From: Flavobacterium sp. HJJ
GTDB lineage: Bacteria; Bacteroidota; Bacteroidia; Flavobacteriales; Flavobacteriaceae
Length of the DNA: 64,000 nucleotides
Reading direction: 5' to 3'
Assembly: GCF_015351475.1 (NCBI RefSeq)
Contig: NZ_JADKPR010000009.1
Span: forward strand, 1 to 64,000
The position numbers were made by a program, and so were the translations under genes. Under the pieces are notes generated by a model. That model was not told the DNA's origin. It worked only from the letters and a program-made list of their open reading frames with translations, and did no database searches. Shown in pieces: positions 18,643 through 27,993 of this stretch. Position 1 is the stretch's first letter. Every line of letters starts with the position of its first letter.

Positions 18643-19665
18643 TTAATATTTTTTTTCAAAATAAAGATAACTAGTACTGCTGCTTAGATTACGCATCCGT
18701 ATCTGCGAATTATTAAACTCAAACAGCTTCCAGGTTTTATTGAGCTCGCCTAATAATTTTGAATTGAAGTTTATTTTTAATTCACACACGCCATTTAGTG
18801 TTTTGCATTCCCATTGACCTGTTTCTGAAATACCATCTTTGACAGCGACAACCGATTTATCAGTTTTAAAAGTAAATAAGTATCCGTTATAAGAAGATGT
18901 TTTTTCAGAATCAGCAAAAAAATATGGAATTTCCCAAGAACCTTTTGTTATCGTTTCTGTAAAATCGAGTGACACAATGTTGTTTTCAGGACAGTAATCG
19001 ATAGCATATTTAATAGCATTTTCAAAATCTAAATTATTTGTAATCAATTTTGACTGATTATTATAATCTACTACAGAAATTGGATATTTTAACGAAATAT
19101 ACTCACTGCTATTCATGTTTTTTATGAAATTAAAAAACGCCTGATCACTTATAATCGACACAGAACTTGCAATTTGACTGGAACTGTTATAGATATTAAT
19201 TGTTATAGGATAATTAATATTCAGCCCATTAATTTTAGATAAAAGATCAGGATAAAGATTCCAATAATCAATTAAAGTATTAAAATCAGCTTGAGTGGGA
19301 ATTAATTTTTCAATGTAATTATAGTAAACCATTGTCACTGGAAAATCTATTTTTACAATATCAGCATCATACGAATTTGCATTAATATTATCAGATACTT
19401 TTTGATAGTCATCAATAGTGTTGACAGCAATTTTCACATCATTAACGGTAACTGTATAGGGTAGTTTTATAGTACAGTAATTGGAATTATCGATTATATT
19501 ATCCTGCACCGTTTTGACCATTGCAACCCTTTGCAGATAAGTAGTTAGAGGAGATACATTGGTAACTGTTCCCTGCATATCATAATCCTGTTCATTTATT
19601 TCGCTTTGACAAGACAATAATAACAGAAATAGTATTAATGATAAATATTTTTTTAAAGTAAACAT
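18643..19665 (-). CDS. Lipoprotein with four internal repeats, unknown function
   Basis: A 340-aa protein with a lipoprotein signal (LILFLLLLSCQSE). Residues ~65-240 contain four degenerate repeats of about 40 residues, each starting with a strand such as IKLPYTVTVNDV, IDFPVTMVYYN, INYPITINIYN, LKYPISVVDYN and followed by a helix ending ...DFxxxIxY. The C-terminal part (FKTDKSVVAVKDG...GQWECKTLNGVCELKINF) resembles a lipocalin-like sensing or stability domain. It lies divergent to the ECF sigma gene, so it may be a surface lipoprotein linked to that system, but this is only positional. Confidence 0.7.
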   Translation of the reverse strand: MFTLKKYLSLILFLLLLSCQSEINEQDYDMQGTVTNVSPLTTYLQRVAMVKTVQDNIIDNSNYCTIKLPYTVTVNDVKIAVNTIDDYQKVSDNINANSYDADIVKIDFPVTMVYYNYIEKLIPTQADFNTLIDYWNLYPDLLSKINGLNINYPITINIYNSSSQIASSVSIISDQAFFNFIKNMNSSEYISLKYPISVVDYNNQSKLITNNLDFENAIKYAIDYCPENNIVSLDFTETITKGSWEIPYFFADSEKTSSYNGYLFTFKTDKSVVAVKDGISETGQWECKTLNGVCELKINFNSKLLGELNKTWKLFEFNNSQIRMRNLSSSTSYLYFEKKY

Positions 19666-19861
19666 ATTTATATTTTTACAAAGGTAATAAAATTTAAAAC
19701 TGTTTTTAATAAATTCGGCTTCAATGGTTTTGGATGCATTCTTTACATTTCAAATTATTTCAGAAAAAATAACATTTGATTACTATAAAACAATCATCTT
19801 TACTTTTACCCTACGTAAACTAAAAACAAATACTTTTACACCGCACAAATTGAAAATATAA

Positions 19862-20383
19862 ATGCCAGATAAAAACCAATCAAACACTTGTGACGAAATA
19901 ATTTTTTCGTCTTTTTTCAAAAGTCATATAAAAGCTGTTCGAAATTTTCTGTTTTACAAATTTGGCAATACAGACCAAGCAGAAGATTTAGCACAGGAAG
20001 CTTTTTTAAAACTTTGGCAGAACTGTGCTTCAGTACCGCTGGAAAAAGCAAAATCTTATGTTTATACAATTGCAAATAACAGCAGTCTTAATCAGATTGC
20101 ACATCAAAAAGTTGTCTTGCGATATGAAAAAAACTTCACAGGTTTAGACAAAACAAATGAAAATCCAGAATATATTCTAGAAGAAAAACAATTTCAGATC
20201 AAACTTTTGAAAGCTATAGAAAACTTAAACGAAAAACAGCGTATTGCTTTTTTGATGCATAGAATTGACGGAAAAAAATACAGCGAGATTGCTTCCGATT
20301 TAAATATTAGCGTAAAGGCTGTTGAAAAACGCATCCACTTAGCTTTGTTAAGCTTACGCAAAGAAATTGATATATTAAAGTAG
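19862..20383 (+). CDS. ECF RNA polymerase sigma factor (FecI-like)
   Basis: A 173-aa extracytoplasmic-function sigma factor with region 2 (RNFLFYKFGNTDQAEDLAQEAFLKLW) and region 4 (NEKQRIAFLMHRIDGKKYSEIA, then SVKAVEKRIHLALLSLR). It is followed by a FecR gene and a TonB-dependent receptor gene, the usual cell-surface signalling trio. It should direct transcription of the receptor operon when the receptor binds its ligand and the anti-sigma factor releases it. Confidence 0.95.
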   Translation: MPDKNQSNTCDEIIFSSFFKSHIKAVRNFLFYKFGNTDQAEDLAQEAFLKLWQNCASVPLEKAKSYVYTIANNSSLNQIAHQKVVLRYEKNFTGLDKTNENPEYILEEKQFQIKLLKAIENLNEKQRIAFLMHRIDGKKYSEIASDLNISVKAVEKRIHLALLSLRKEIDILK

Positions 20384-20427
20384 GGTAAATTAAGCCCAAA
20401 TTGTTTTAATCAAATAATACCAGTACA

Positions 20428-21327
20428 ATGGAAAAAGATCAGTTATTAGCCAAATGGCTCAACAATGATTTATCTGAGGATGAGTTAGCTGTATTTAAAG
20501 CTAGTCCCGATTTCGAAAAATACCAAAAAATAAAAAATTATACAGAGCATTTAGAAGTTGGCGATCTGGATGAAAACAGCATGCTGTCAAATATTCTTAA
20601 GCAGAAAAAAGCAGCACCAAAAGCAGTTCCTTTATATAAAAAATGGATGTTTCGCGCAGCCGCAGTCTTTGTTATTGCGCTTGGAATTACCTTTGTTCTG
20701 AAATTTTTAGTACCTCAAACGGAGACGGCAGGTTTTGGCCAGAAAACGACTTTTTCATTACCTGATAATTCTGAAGTAGTTTTAAATTCCGGTTCTGAAA
20801 TAAACTATAAAAAATGGAACTGGAACAACAGCAGACATCTTGAACTAAAGGGAGAGGCTTATTTCAGGGTATCCAAAGGAAAACGCTTTGAAGTACAGAC
20901 TTCATTGGGAAAAGTAACGGTTTTAGGAACTCAGTTTAACGTTAAAGCCAGAAAAAACAGGTTTGATGTAACATGTTATGAAGGACGCGTTAAAGTAAAT
21001 TATGCCGATACTCAAATTCTATTAACACATGGACAAAGCGTTAGTTTTGAAAACGGTAAACAGGTTAAAATGAAAATTAATTCATTGAAACCAGAATGGA
21101 TGGACAATCAAATATGTTTTTATAAGGAGAATCTCAGAACTCTATTGGACGAAGTCGAGAGGCAGTACAACATTACGATCGAACTAAATAACAAAGACAC
21201 ATTGTCTATATTTACTGGTAAATTGCCCGCTAAAGATCTAAATACAGCATTGCATATCATTAACACAACCTATAATTTGAAGGTTCAAAAAGTCTCAAAA
21301 AATAAAATAATTATTGACGGAAAATAA
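20428..21327 (+). CDS. FecR-family anti-sigma factor
   Basis: A 299-aa inner-membrane anti-sigma factor. The cytoplasmic N-terminal part (residues 1-70) precedes a transmembrane segment around residues 71-93 (MFRAAAVFVIALGITFVL). It is followed by the periplasmic FecR domain (FSLPDNSEVVLNSGSEI, GTQFNVKARKNRFDVTCYEG) and a C-terminal STN-like/DUF4974 module. It lies between the sigma gene and the receptor, and its stop is immediately followed by the receptor ATG. Confidence 0.94.
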   Translation: MEKDQLLAKWLNNDLSEDELAVFKASPDFEKYQKIKNYTEHLEVGDLDENSMLSNILKQKKAAPKAVPLYKKWMFRAAAVFVIALGITFVLKFLVPQTETAGFGQKTTFSLPDNSEVVLNSGSEINYKKWNWNNSRHLELKGEAYFRVSKGKRFEVQTSLGKVTVLGTQFNVKARKNRFDVTCYEGRVKVNYADTQILLTHGQSVSFENGKQVKMKINSLKPEWMDNQICFYKENLRTLLDEVERQYNITIELNNKDTLSIFTGKLPAKDLNTALHIINTTYNLKVQKVSKNKIIIDGK

Positions 21328-23862
21328 ATGTTCCTCCCCAAACAATTTCATTTTTTGTTTTTTATATTTTTTCTTGCCTTGAATCTTTTTTCTCAAGACA
21401 AAGAGAAAGCCATGCCTTTTAAGAAAATAATAACCAATATAGAACAGCAGCATCAAGTTGTATTTAATTATACGGAAGATAATGTTACCGGACTGCAGTT
21501 AATTCCACCCGGGAAATCACTTTCTTTAGATCAAAAACTGCAGTATCTTTCAAGAAATACTAATTTATCATTTGAGCTTATTAAACGAAAATTCATTAAT
21601 ATTTATAAAAAAGAAAGTCGGCCTCAGATAATCTGTGGCTATGTTTTTTCTGATATTGATAAAAAACCTATTGAAAATGCCAATGTTCGTTTAAACAGCG
21701 GTACACAAATTACAACAGATTCTGAGGGTTATTTTGAATTTGAGAAAGGTCCTAAAAATATTTTTTCGATTAGTCATATTGGGTTTGTAACCAAAAAAAT
21801 CATTTCTGAAAATTTAGATTCTAAAGATTGTCTAAAAATAGTATTAGAATCTGAAATTACAGAACTGGAAGAAATTAAAACTAACGCTATTCTTGCTTCT
21901 GGAATTTCCAAAAACAGTGATGGCTCTTTTGAAATTAAACCAAAAAAGTTTGGTATTCTGCCAGGACTTATCGAACCTGATGCCTTGCAGACTATGCAGC
22001 AGATTCCGGGAGTAAACAGTATAGATGAAAGTGTGTCCAGCATCAATGTACGCGGAGGTACACACGATCAAAACTTGTTTTTATGGAATGGAATACGAAT
22101 TTTCCAAACAGGGCATTTTTTTGGCTTAATATCTGTTTTTAATCCTAATCTGGCGCACACTATTTCTATCTATAAAAACGGGAGTTCTGCTTTTTATGGT
22201 GAAAGCGTTTCCAGTGTAGTTGCCATTTCTTCAACTCCTGAAACAGCAGAAAAAAATAGTTTTAGTGCAGGAATCAACATGATTAATGCTGATATTTATG
22301 CCAAATACAACCTTTCAAAAAAGAGTTATATTGAAATTTCTGCACGAAAGTCAATAACTGATTATCTGGAAACACCAACATATAAAGAGTATTTCAATAA
22401 AGTATTTCAAAACACGACAATCACTGATTTTTCTAAAAATCAGAACATTAATTATCAAAGTGACAAAGAATTTGATTTCTACGATGCGACCTTCAAATAT
22501 GCTCAAAAAATAGGACACAAAGATCTAATGATTGTTGATTTAATAACAATAAAAGATAATCTCAAGGTTTTTCAAAGTGCATCTGTAAACAACACAAACA
22601 AATCAGAAACTAATATTCTGCGCCAGCAGAATTATGGAGGAAATCTGTCATGGAAGAGAAACTGGAACAGCTTCAACACAACTAAAATCAACATTTACAA
22701 TTCTGCTTATGAACTTTTGGGAGACCAGAAAACGACGAATGAAAACCAGACAGTTACCCAGGAAAACACGGTTGGTAATAATGGAATTAATTTAGAAAAC
22801 AATCATACCCTCAATTCTAAACTTAGTATTAATACTGGTTATCAGTTCAATGAAATTGGCATTACAAATTTAGAGCAGGTAAACATTCCGAGTTTTTACC
22901 GCAAAATTAAAGACGTTTTAAGAACCCATACTCTGATATTAGAAGGTAAATATAATGATACGCTTTCCCGAATAATATTAAATGCAGGAGTGCGGCTGAA
23001 CTACATTGATAAGTTCAAAAAGTACATTCCTGAACCCCGCCTGCGGTTTAACTATGGATTCAGCAAAAATCTGAATTTAGAACTATTAGCAGAATTAAAA
23101 AGCCAAAATTCCCAACAGATTATTGACCTTCAGAAGGATTATTTTGGTATTGAAAAAAGACGCTGGATTGTCTCCAATAATACAACAGTCCCTATACAAA
23201 GAAGCAGACAATTATCTTTAAATTTATTCTATAAAAAGAATGACTGGCTGCTTGATGTAGAAAATTTCTATAAAAAAGTAATTGGAATTACAAGTTCAAG
23301 CCAGGGATTTCAAAACCAATTAGAGTTTGTGAGAACAACTGGTGATTATGAAATAGTGGGTACAGAAATCCTCATTCAAAAAAAGATGAATCACTTTCTG
23401 ACCTGGCTGAATTACACTTACAACAACAATAATTACAATTTTGCCGATTATGAATACCCAAGTTTCCCGAACAATTTCGAGCTGACACATACGGTATCAT
23501 GGGCAGGAATCTTTGAAAAAAACAATTTTAAAATTGCATTGGGAACAAAATGGTCATCTGGAAGACCAAAAACATCTCCTGACTTCTCTAGAATCGATCT
23601 TTCAAACCCTGTATTGATTTATAATAAACCAAACAATACAAATTTGACCATTTTTTCGCAGGTTAATTTTTCTACAACTTACAAATGGAAAACTGCAAAC
23701 GGAATTCAATATAAAGCAGGAATATCCATCCTGAACATTCTGAATAGAAAAAATGAAATCAGCGAAAATTATCGAATAAGTTCTCTGTCAAATTCTATTG
23801 AGGAAGTCGAAACATTTTCTCTGCAAAGAACTCCAAACCTGAGTTTTAGGATTTCTTTTTAA
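21328..23862 (+). CDS. TonB-dependent outer-membrane receptor with STN signalling domain
   Basis: An 844-aa outer-membrane protein. It has a signal peptide (ending NLFSQ), an STN secretin/TonB short domain (residues ~25-95), a carboxypeptidase-regulatory-like domain (ICGYVFSDIDKKPIENANV), the plug (MQQIPGVNSIDESVSSINVRGG) and a C-terminal beta-barrel ending in LSFRISF. The STN domain fits signalling to the FecR protein encoded just upstream. No SusD partner follows, so this looks like a FecA-type importer rather than a SusCD glycan system. Ligand unknown. Confidence 0.92.
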   Translation: MFLPKQFHFLFFIFFLALNLFSQDKEKAMPFKKIITNIEQQHQVVFNYTEDNVTGLQLIPPGKSLSLDQKLQYLSRNTNLSFELIKRKFINIYKKESRPQIICGYVFSDIDKKPIENANVRLNSGTQITTDSEGYFEFEKGPKNIFSISHIGFVTKKIISENLDSKDCLKIVLESEITELEEIKTNAILASGISKNSDGSFEIKPKKFGILPGLIEPDALQTMQQIPGVNSIDESVSSINVRGGTHDQNLFLWNGIRIFQTGHFFGLISVFNPNLAHTISIYKNGSSAFYGESVSSVVAISSTPETAEKNSFSAGINMINADIYAKYNLSKKSYIEISARKSITDYLETPTYKEYFNKVFQNTTITDFSKNQNINYQSDKEFDFYDATFKYAQKIGHKDLMIVDLITIKDNLKVFQSASVNNTNKSETNILRQQNYGGNLSWKRNWNSFNTTKINIYNSAYELLGDQKTTNENQTVTQENTVGNNGINLENNHTLNSKLSINTGYQFNEIGITNLEQVNIPSFYRKIKDVLRTHTLILEGKYNDTLSRIILNAGVRLNYIDKFKKYIPEPRLRFNYGFSKNLNLELLAELKSQNSQQIIDLQKDYFGIEKRRWIVSNNTTVPIQRSRQLSLNLFYKKNDWLLDVENFYKKVIGITSSSQGFQNQLEFVRTTGDYEIVGTEILIQKKMNHFLTWLNYTYNNNNYNFADYEYPSFPNNFELTHTVSWAGIFEKNNFKIALGTKWSSGRPKTSPDFSRIDLSNPVLIYNKPNNTNLTIFSQVNFSTTYKWKTANGIQYKAGISILNILNRKNEISENYRISSLSNSIEEVETFSLQRTPNLSFRISF

Positions 23863-23993
23863 TCCAAAAAACTTTAGATAGTAAAAACCTCAATATTTCT
23901 TTCAGCTTTTTTTTCTAAAAAATACATTTTTTTGGTAGGGTAATCCGTATCAATACTGTTTTATTATTGGATTCCATTAACAGGAATATATAA

Positions 23994-24095
23994 ATGAAAA
24001 AAATAGTACTAAATCAGCAAGAACTGACTTCAGATTTTTTTGGTAAAAAACAGTGCCAAAATGTTTCAACTATAAAATCGCTTAACACAAATTAA
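23994..24095 (+). CDS. Possible small peptide, 33 aa
   Basis: A short ATG frame (MKKIVLNQQELTSDFFG, then KKQCQNVSTIKSLNTN) between the receptor and the OB-fold gene. It contains one Cys and several Ser/Thr in the C-terminal half. There is no peptide-modifying enzyme nearby, so a modified-peptide role is not supported. It may be a chance frame in a 290-bp gap. Confidence 0.2.
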   Translation: MKKIVLNQQELTSDFFGKKQCQNVSTIKSLNTN

Positions 24096-24153
24096 AAGAT
24101 TCAGTATTTGAAATCTAACGGAAATTGTTCTTCATGAAATTAAAGCTTAAAAA

Positions 24154-24549
24154 ATGAAAAGAAAAAGAATAGCATATGTAATTGCAGGAGCGCTTTTAGT
24201 GGCTGCAGGGGGCATTTATTTTTATTACGGATTTCTCTTTAAGGAAGCCAGAAGTATAGAATCAGAAATGCCGGAACGCAGTATAGCTGCAACAAAATTA
24301 ATTGCTGATTATACCGCTGACCCACAAAAAGCAGATTCTTTATACCTAAACAAAACTATCGAAATAACTGGTTTGGCTACAAAAAAAACAGATTCGGCAG
24401 TAGTTCTTGAAAATAGTGTTTTTTGTGTTTTTAATAAGGAAATCAAAAATAAGCCAATCAGCAAAAACTTGACCGTAAAGGGCAAATGCATTGGTTATGA
24501 TGAACTTTTTGAAGAAGTAAAACTAGATCAATGCACCATTAATAAATAA
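24154..24549 (+). CDS. Membrane-anchored OB-fold (tRNA_anti-like) protein
   Basis: A 131-aa protein with a basic N-terminus and one membrane segment (AYVIAGALLVAAGGIYFYYGFLF). The rest has the pattern of the tRNA_anti-like OB-fold: ATKLIADYTADPQKADSLYLNKTIEITG, followed by VTVKG-like strands with two cysteines. In Bacteroidota such genes are often found beside DUF5777, cytochrome and YceI genes, exactly as here. Role unknown. Confidence 0.7.
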   Translation: MKRKRIAYVIAGALLVAAGGIYFYYGFLFKEARSIESEMPERSIAATKLIADYTADPQKADSLYLNKTIEITGLATKKTDSAVVLENSVFCVFNKEIKNKPISKNLTVKGKCIGYDELFEEVKLDQCTINK

Positions 24550-24565
24550 TAAAAACAAACAATTT

Positions 24566-25408
24566 ATGAAGAAATTTTTAATTCCAATATGCCTTTTATT
24601 GGCTACTATGGCTTATTCTCAAGATGATCTTTTAAAAAGCCTTGATTCTACTCAGGTTGAGGACAGTCATTCTACAGCAACATTTAAAGCCTTACAGCTT
24701 GTTACACTGCAGACAACAAAAATGCCCGCCAAGAAAGAATTTTATTTTGTTGTCTCTCACCGATTTGGAACTGTAAAAGATGGCTTGAACAGTTTCTTTG
24801 GACTTGATAATGCAACCACAAAACTGGGCGGTATATACGGAGTTACAGATTGGCTTTCTGTCAGTCTTTCTAGACATACCTTAAATAAAATGTATGAAAC
24901 AGGACTTAAATACAGACTGGCCAGACAAGATGCTAATTTTCCAGTTGATATTGTCGGGTACAGTGTAGCAGATATAAATACTTATCTGGAAGAAGATCAA
25001 TATCCAGGGCTGGAATTCAAACACAGGCTTACTTCTGTGCAGCAGTTACTGATTTCAAGAAAAATCAGCAAAAAGCTTTCATTAGAAATTATTCCTTCAT
25101 TTGTACATAAAAATCTTTACAATCCCGATATCGAAAACGACAATCAGTTTTCTTTTGGCGGAGGCGGACGCTATAAATTAACAAAAAGGCTATCTCTGAA
25201 TTTAGAATACATGCACAATTTTGACAAGCCAAATTTTTATGAAAACCCACTGTCTGTAGGACTTGATGTCGAAACCGGCGGACATGTTTTTCAGCTCATC
25301 TTTACCAATTCACAGTCCATGAGCGAGAGCGGATACCTCACTAATGCAGCTGGCGAATGGAACAAAGGAGACTTCTTTTTTGGATTTAACTTATACAGAG
25401 TATTTTAA
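24566..25408 (+). CDS. DUF5777 family outer-membrane beta-barrel protein
   Basis: A 280-aa protein with a signal peptide (ending TMAYSQ). The sequence KALQLVTLQTTKMPAKKEFYFVVSHRFGTVKDG, GGIYGVTDWLSVSLSRH and the alternating hydrophobic strands to the C-terminal FFGFNLYRVF suggest an outer-membrane barrel of the DUF5777 type. It follows the OB-fold gene by 16 bp and precedes the cytochrome and YceI genes in a likely operon. Confidence 0.8.
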   Translation: MKKFLIPICLLLATMAYSQDDLLKSLDSTQVEDSHSTATFKALQLVTLQTTKMPAKKEFYFVVSHRFGTVKDGLNSFFGLDNATTKLGGIYGVTDWLSVSLSRHTLNKMYETGLKYRLARQDANFPVDIVGYSVADINTYLEEDQYPGLEFKHRLTSVQQLLISRKISKKLSLEIIPSFVHKNLYNPDIENDNQFSFGGGGRYKLTKRLSLNLEYMHNFDKPNFYENPLSVGLDVETGGHVFQLIFTNSQSMSESGYLTNAAGEWNKGDFFFGFNLYRVF

Positions 25409-25427
25409 CAACTATAAATAACTAATT

Positions 25428-25814
25428 ATGAAAAAAGCAATTGCACTTACATTTTTACTGGCTGCGCTTACGAGCTGCAGTAATTCTGACACTTATGATG
25501 ATATCTCAACGACGCCAACAACACCAACAACACCAGATCCTGGGACACCAACGACCACAATTACTTATACTCAAAATATAAAATCAATTATTGATGCTAA
25601 TTGTATAAGCTGTCATTCAAGCACAGGAGCAGCATCTTTCAGGCCTTTAACAACTTATGCCGGAGTTAAAGCAGCTGTTCAAAGTGCTGGTCTATTAAGC
25701 AGAATTCAGCTGCAGAACGGTCAGCAGGGACTTATGCCTCAAGGCGGAAGAATGTCTCAGACAAATATTGATTTAATTTTAAAATGGAATACCGACGGAC
25801 TTAAAGAGAATTAA
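25428..25814 (+). CDS. Cytochrome c-like lipoprotein
   Basis: A 128-aa lipoprotein: signal peptide with lipobox Cys17, a Thr/Pro-rich linker (residues 28-44), then one haem-binding CISCH motif (Cys59, Cys62, His63) and a possible axial Met103 in GLMPQGG. It resembles single-haem domains of cytochrome c family. It would sit at the membrane in the periplasm and pass electrons. Co-location with a YceI protein suggests a redox or lipid-quinone related system, which is inference. Confidence 0.85.
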   Translation: MKKAIALTFLLAALTSCSNSDTYDDISTTPTTPTTPDPGTPTTTITYTQNIKSIIDANCISCHSSTGAASFRPLTTYAGVKAAVQSAGLLSRIQLQNGQQGLMPQGGRMSQTNIDLILKWNTDGLKEN

Positions 25815-25819
25815 TTATT

Positions 25820-26374
25820 ATGAAAAAATCATTTATCAATTTCTTTGCATTACTGCTGATTATTGCTGTAAATACAGACATATCTGCACAAAAAGTGATA
25901 ACAAAAACCGGCAGTATAAAATTTCAGGCATCTGTGCCTTCGTATGAAGAAGTTGCTGCAGAAAATAAAAGCGTGTCAGCCGTTTTAGAACAATCCACTG
26001 GAGATTTTGCTGCTTTAGTCTTGATAAAAGGTTTTCGTTTCAAAGTTGCTTTAATGGAGGAACATTTTAATGAAAATTATATGGAATCTGAAAAATTTTC
26101 TAAGGCCACGCTAAAAGGAAAAATTGAAGATTTTGATACCTCAAAAATAACAGCCAGCTCTAAATTTTTTACTTTAAATGGAGATTTGACAATTCATGGT
26201 AAAACAAAAACTGTTTCTGTACCTGTAAAAGTTTCCAAATCTCCGAACGGGCTTATTGTAAACGGCACGTTTGAAGTAAAGCCTGAAGATTTTGATATTG
26301 AAATACCAAGCGTAGTCAGTAAAAAAATCGCTGACAAAATAAAAATTACTTACAATTTTACATTGCTTAAATAA
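25820..26374 (+). CDS. YceI family protein
   Basis: A 184-aa secreted protein with a signal peptide (ending NTDISAQ). The YceI lipocalin-like fold is indicated by GSIKFQASVPSYEEVAAENK, MEEHFNENYMESEKFSKATLKG and LTIHGKTKTVSVPVKVS. YceI proteins bind isoprenoid-type lipids such as polyprenyl quinones. It starts 5 bp after the cytochrome gene, which supports a shared operon, and a terminator follows. Confidence 0.92.
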   Translation: MKKSFINFFALLLIIAVNTDISAQKVITKTGSIKFQASVPSYEEVAAENKSVSAVLEQSTGDFAALVLIKGFRFKVALMEEHFNENYMESEKFSKATLKGKIEDFDTSKITASSKFFTLNGDLTIHGKTKTVSVPVKVSKSPNGLIVNGTFEVKPEDFDIEIPSVVSKKIADKIKITYNFTLLK

Positions 26375-26482
26375 GTATCACCAAATAAATTAAGCATCTG
26401 GTGAAATCACAATTACCAATAAATTCTAACTGGCTAAAACATTTTAATTATTTGAAGAGCTAAACATTACTATTTCCTTTTT

Positions 26483-26515
26483 GAGGTCAGTTTTTAATTA
26501 GACTGACCTCTTTTT
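26483..26515 (+). terminator. Terminator after the yceI-like gene
   Basis: GAGGTCAGT (26483-26491) pairs with ACTGACCTC (26502-26510) around a 10-nt loop and is followed by T5. It ends the OB-fold/DUF5777/cytochrome/YceI operon. Confidence 0.82.
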
Positions 26516-26544
26516 ATTAACCTTAATAAATATAAAATGGTCTA

Positions 26545-26900
26545 ATGGTCTGCAAAAATTACGTTGTTACAGGAGAAGACGTAAATGATGTTATGGTAAT
26601 GGAAAATACTGTATTTCTTTTCTATACACTTCGATTATATATCTTTTTTATTTAATAACGGATTTTCGAAAGTAAAACTTAATACTATGCATTTAGGACT
26701 GCAATCAGAAAATCACATTTTGATTCACCATAAAAATCTGATGTTTACCGAACATTTTTTAGTCGAAATGAAATTATTACTGGTTCATTGATTATAAAAT
26801 CAGCATTAAAAGCTCCTTTTTCAACTCAAAAGACGAATGCTGCGCAGAAGTTTCCAATGAAATAAAACTGATTCTGCATCATTTTAATCCGAAATCATGA
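26545..26900 (+). pseudogene. Degenerate acyl-CoA thioesterase (4HBT-like)
   Basis: Separate frames carry pieces of one thioesterase-like protein in the right order. They are TGEDVNDVMVMENT near the start, LNTMHLGLQSENHILIHHKN with LMFTEHFLVEMKLL in the middle, and KISIKSSFFNSKDECCAEVS with NEIKLILHHFNPKS at the end. Stops and frameshifts separate them. The order fits the hotdog-fold thioesterases of this group, whose motif TFTEPFxVEM is recognisable. The gene is dead unless the sequence has several errors. Confidence 0.5.
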
Positions 26901-27005
26901 ATTAAAAGAGCTCTTATGTTTTTTTTAAGCAGTAACAAATTTAAATCCTCAATTTCGTTAGTTTTCGAAAATAAAAGAATTAAAAAAGGCATAAAAACAA
27001 GAAAA

Positions 27006-27021
27006 CCCGCTAAATAGCGGG
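27006..27021 (-). terminator. tRNA-type terminator hairpin at the left island end
   Basis: CCCGCTA (27006-27012) pairs with TAGCGGG (27015-27021). On the minus strand it is followed by TTTTC and more T. It stands directly beyond the tRNA-Arg fragment at 27026, just as a terminator stands beyond a tRNA end. Confidence 0.6.
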
Positions 27022-27025
27022 CTTC

Positions 27026-27058
27026 TATGTGAACGCAGAAGTAATAAATTCGAACCTT
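27026..27058 (-). repeat. Degenerate 3' end of tRNA-Arg (putative att site)
   Basis: TATGTGAACGCAGAAG (27026-27041) is identical to 32727-32742, the 3' end of the live tRNA-Arg plus its flank, and ATTCGAACCTT (27048-27058) matches the T-arm. Only the spacing between them is changed. Same orientation as the live gene. This is what a displaced attachment site looks like after integration at the tRNA 3' end. Confidence 0.65.
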
Positions 27059-27658
27059 TTACTTGAAGATTTGAAAATATTAGTGGAATCTTTTGAAAGT
27101 TTTTAATGATTTAAAGCTAATAAAATAAAACAATTTTTAAATTACAAAAAATCAAAATTTAATTAATTCTCATTTTAAATTTTGGTTTGAGCTGACATAA
27201 ACTAAAGCAAGTTATTTTCAAACAAAATTAGCTTTTATAAATTTCAGTATACATTTTATCACTAATCTTTAAAACTTGAACTCAATTAATAAAACACCGA
27301 TAATGGTTAGTTTTAACTGTATCGTTTGTTATTACAAATTCTTATTGGTTTTGAGTCTATAAATGAAATTCCTGTACAATTGGCTAGACAGCAAGTTTTT
27401 GCAAAAATAGTTAACACTTTGCATCAGTTCTTAAAAACCATTATAAGAAACGGTGTTTGGAAACTCATTTGGTGTATGCTTTGAACGTAAAAGATGTAAT
27501 AATGCTTAAACCAACGAAAACCACCCAAATGGAAAAGCAAATAAATTGTAATCACTTCGGATTTTGACATTATTGAAGGACGTTTAGAAGGCTTTCCTAG
27601 CAGAAAAGGTCGTATAGTTAATCAATAGAAAACTGACTAATTTAGCTTTTGATCAATA
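27059..27658. other. Decayed sequence at the left of the island
   Basis: No intact gene is present. Short protein-like runs occur, for example a plus-strand frame reading GFESINEIPVQLARQQVFAK near 27350-27410 and ITSDFDIIEGRLEGFPSRKG near 27550-27620, but each is cut by stops. They look like scraps of lost genes that I cannot name. Confidence 0.35.
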
Positions 27659-27993
27659 TTAATCAGGCGATTTAGCTTTAATTATGATTTTTGAAAAAAA
27701 TATTGAAGCTTTCCAATTTATATCAGCTTCTAATCCTTTATCATTTTTATGGTTTTCCATTTTAGACCCGAATAGATTAATTAAATTTTGAATTTTTTGG
27801 ATGTTGTCTTGATTTATATAACCTATTTCTACTGTCGCTTTATTATAAATCTTCTTGTTTATTTAAGTTAACTAAAATTTAACATTTACATCTTGGTCTA
27901 AATATCTTGCTAATGGCAAAGACAAATAAAATATTTTACCTATATTTTCAAAGCTCTCAAACCAAAGCTCTCCATTTAATTCTTTACTAAGTT
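27659..27993 (-). pseudogene. Remnant of an unidentified gene with two in-frame stops
   Basis: One minus-strand frame reads LSKELNGELWFESFENIGKI with FYLSLPLARYLDQDVNVKF, then stop, two codons, stop, and continues NKKIYNKATVEIGYINQDNI with QKIQNLINLFGSKMEN to a final stop. Both halves look protein-coding and share the frame, so they are probably one broken gene. The 5' end is lost where it meets the HNH remnant. Family unknown. Confidence 0.4.

Noticed and set aside
21328..23862. SusC-type glycan importer
   Set aside because: There is no SusD gene after it, and the STN domain with FecI/FecR genes indicates a FecA-type signalling receptor.
23994..24095. RiPP precursor peptide
   Set aside because: No modification enzyme, no GG leader motif and no transporter nearby. 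Kept only as a weak small ORF.
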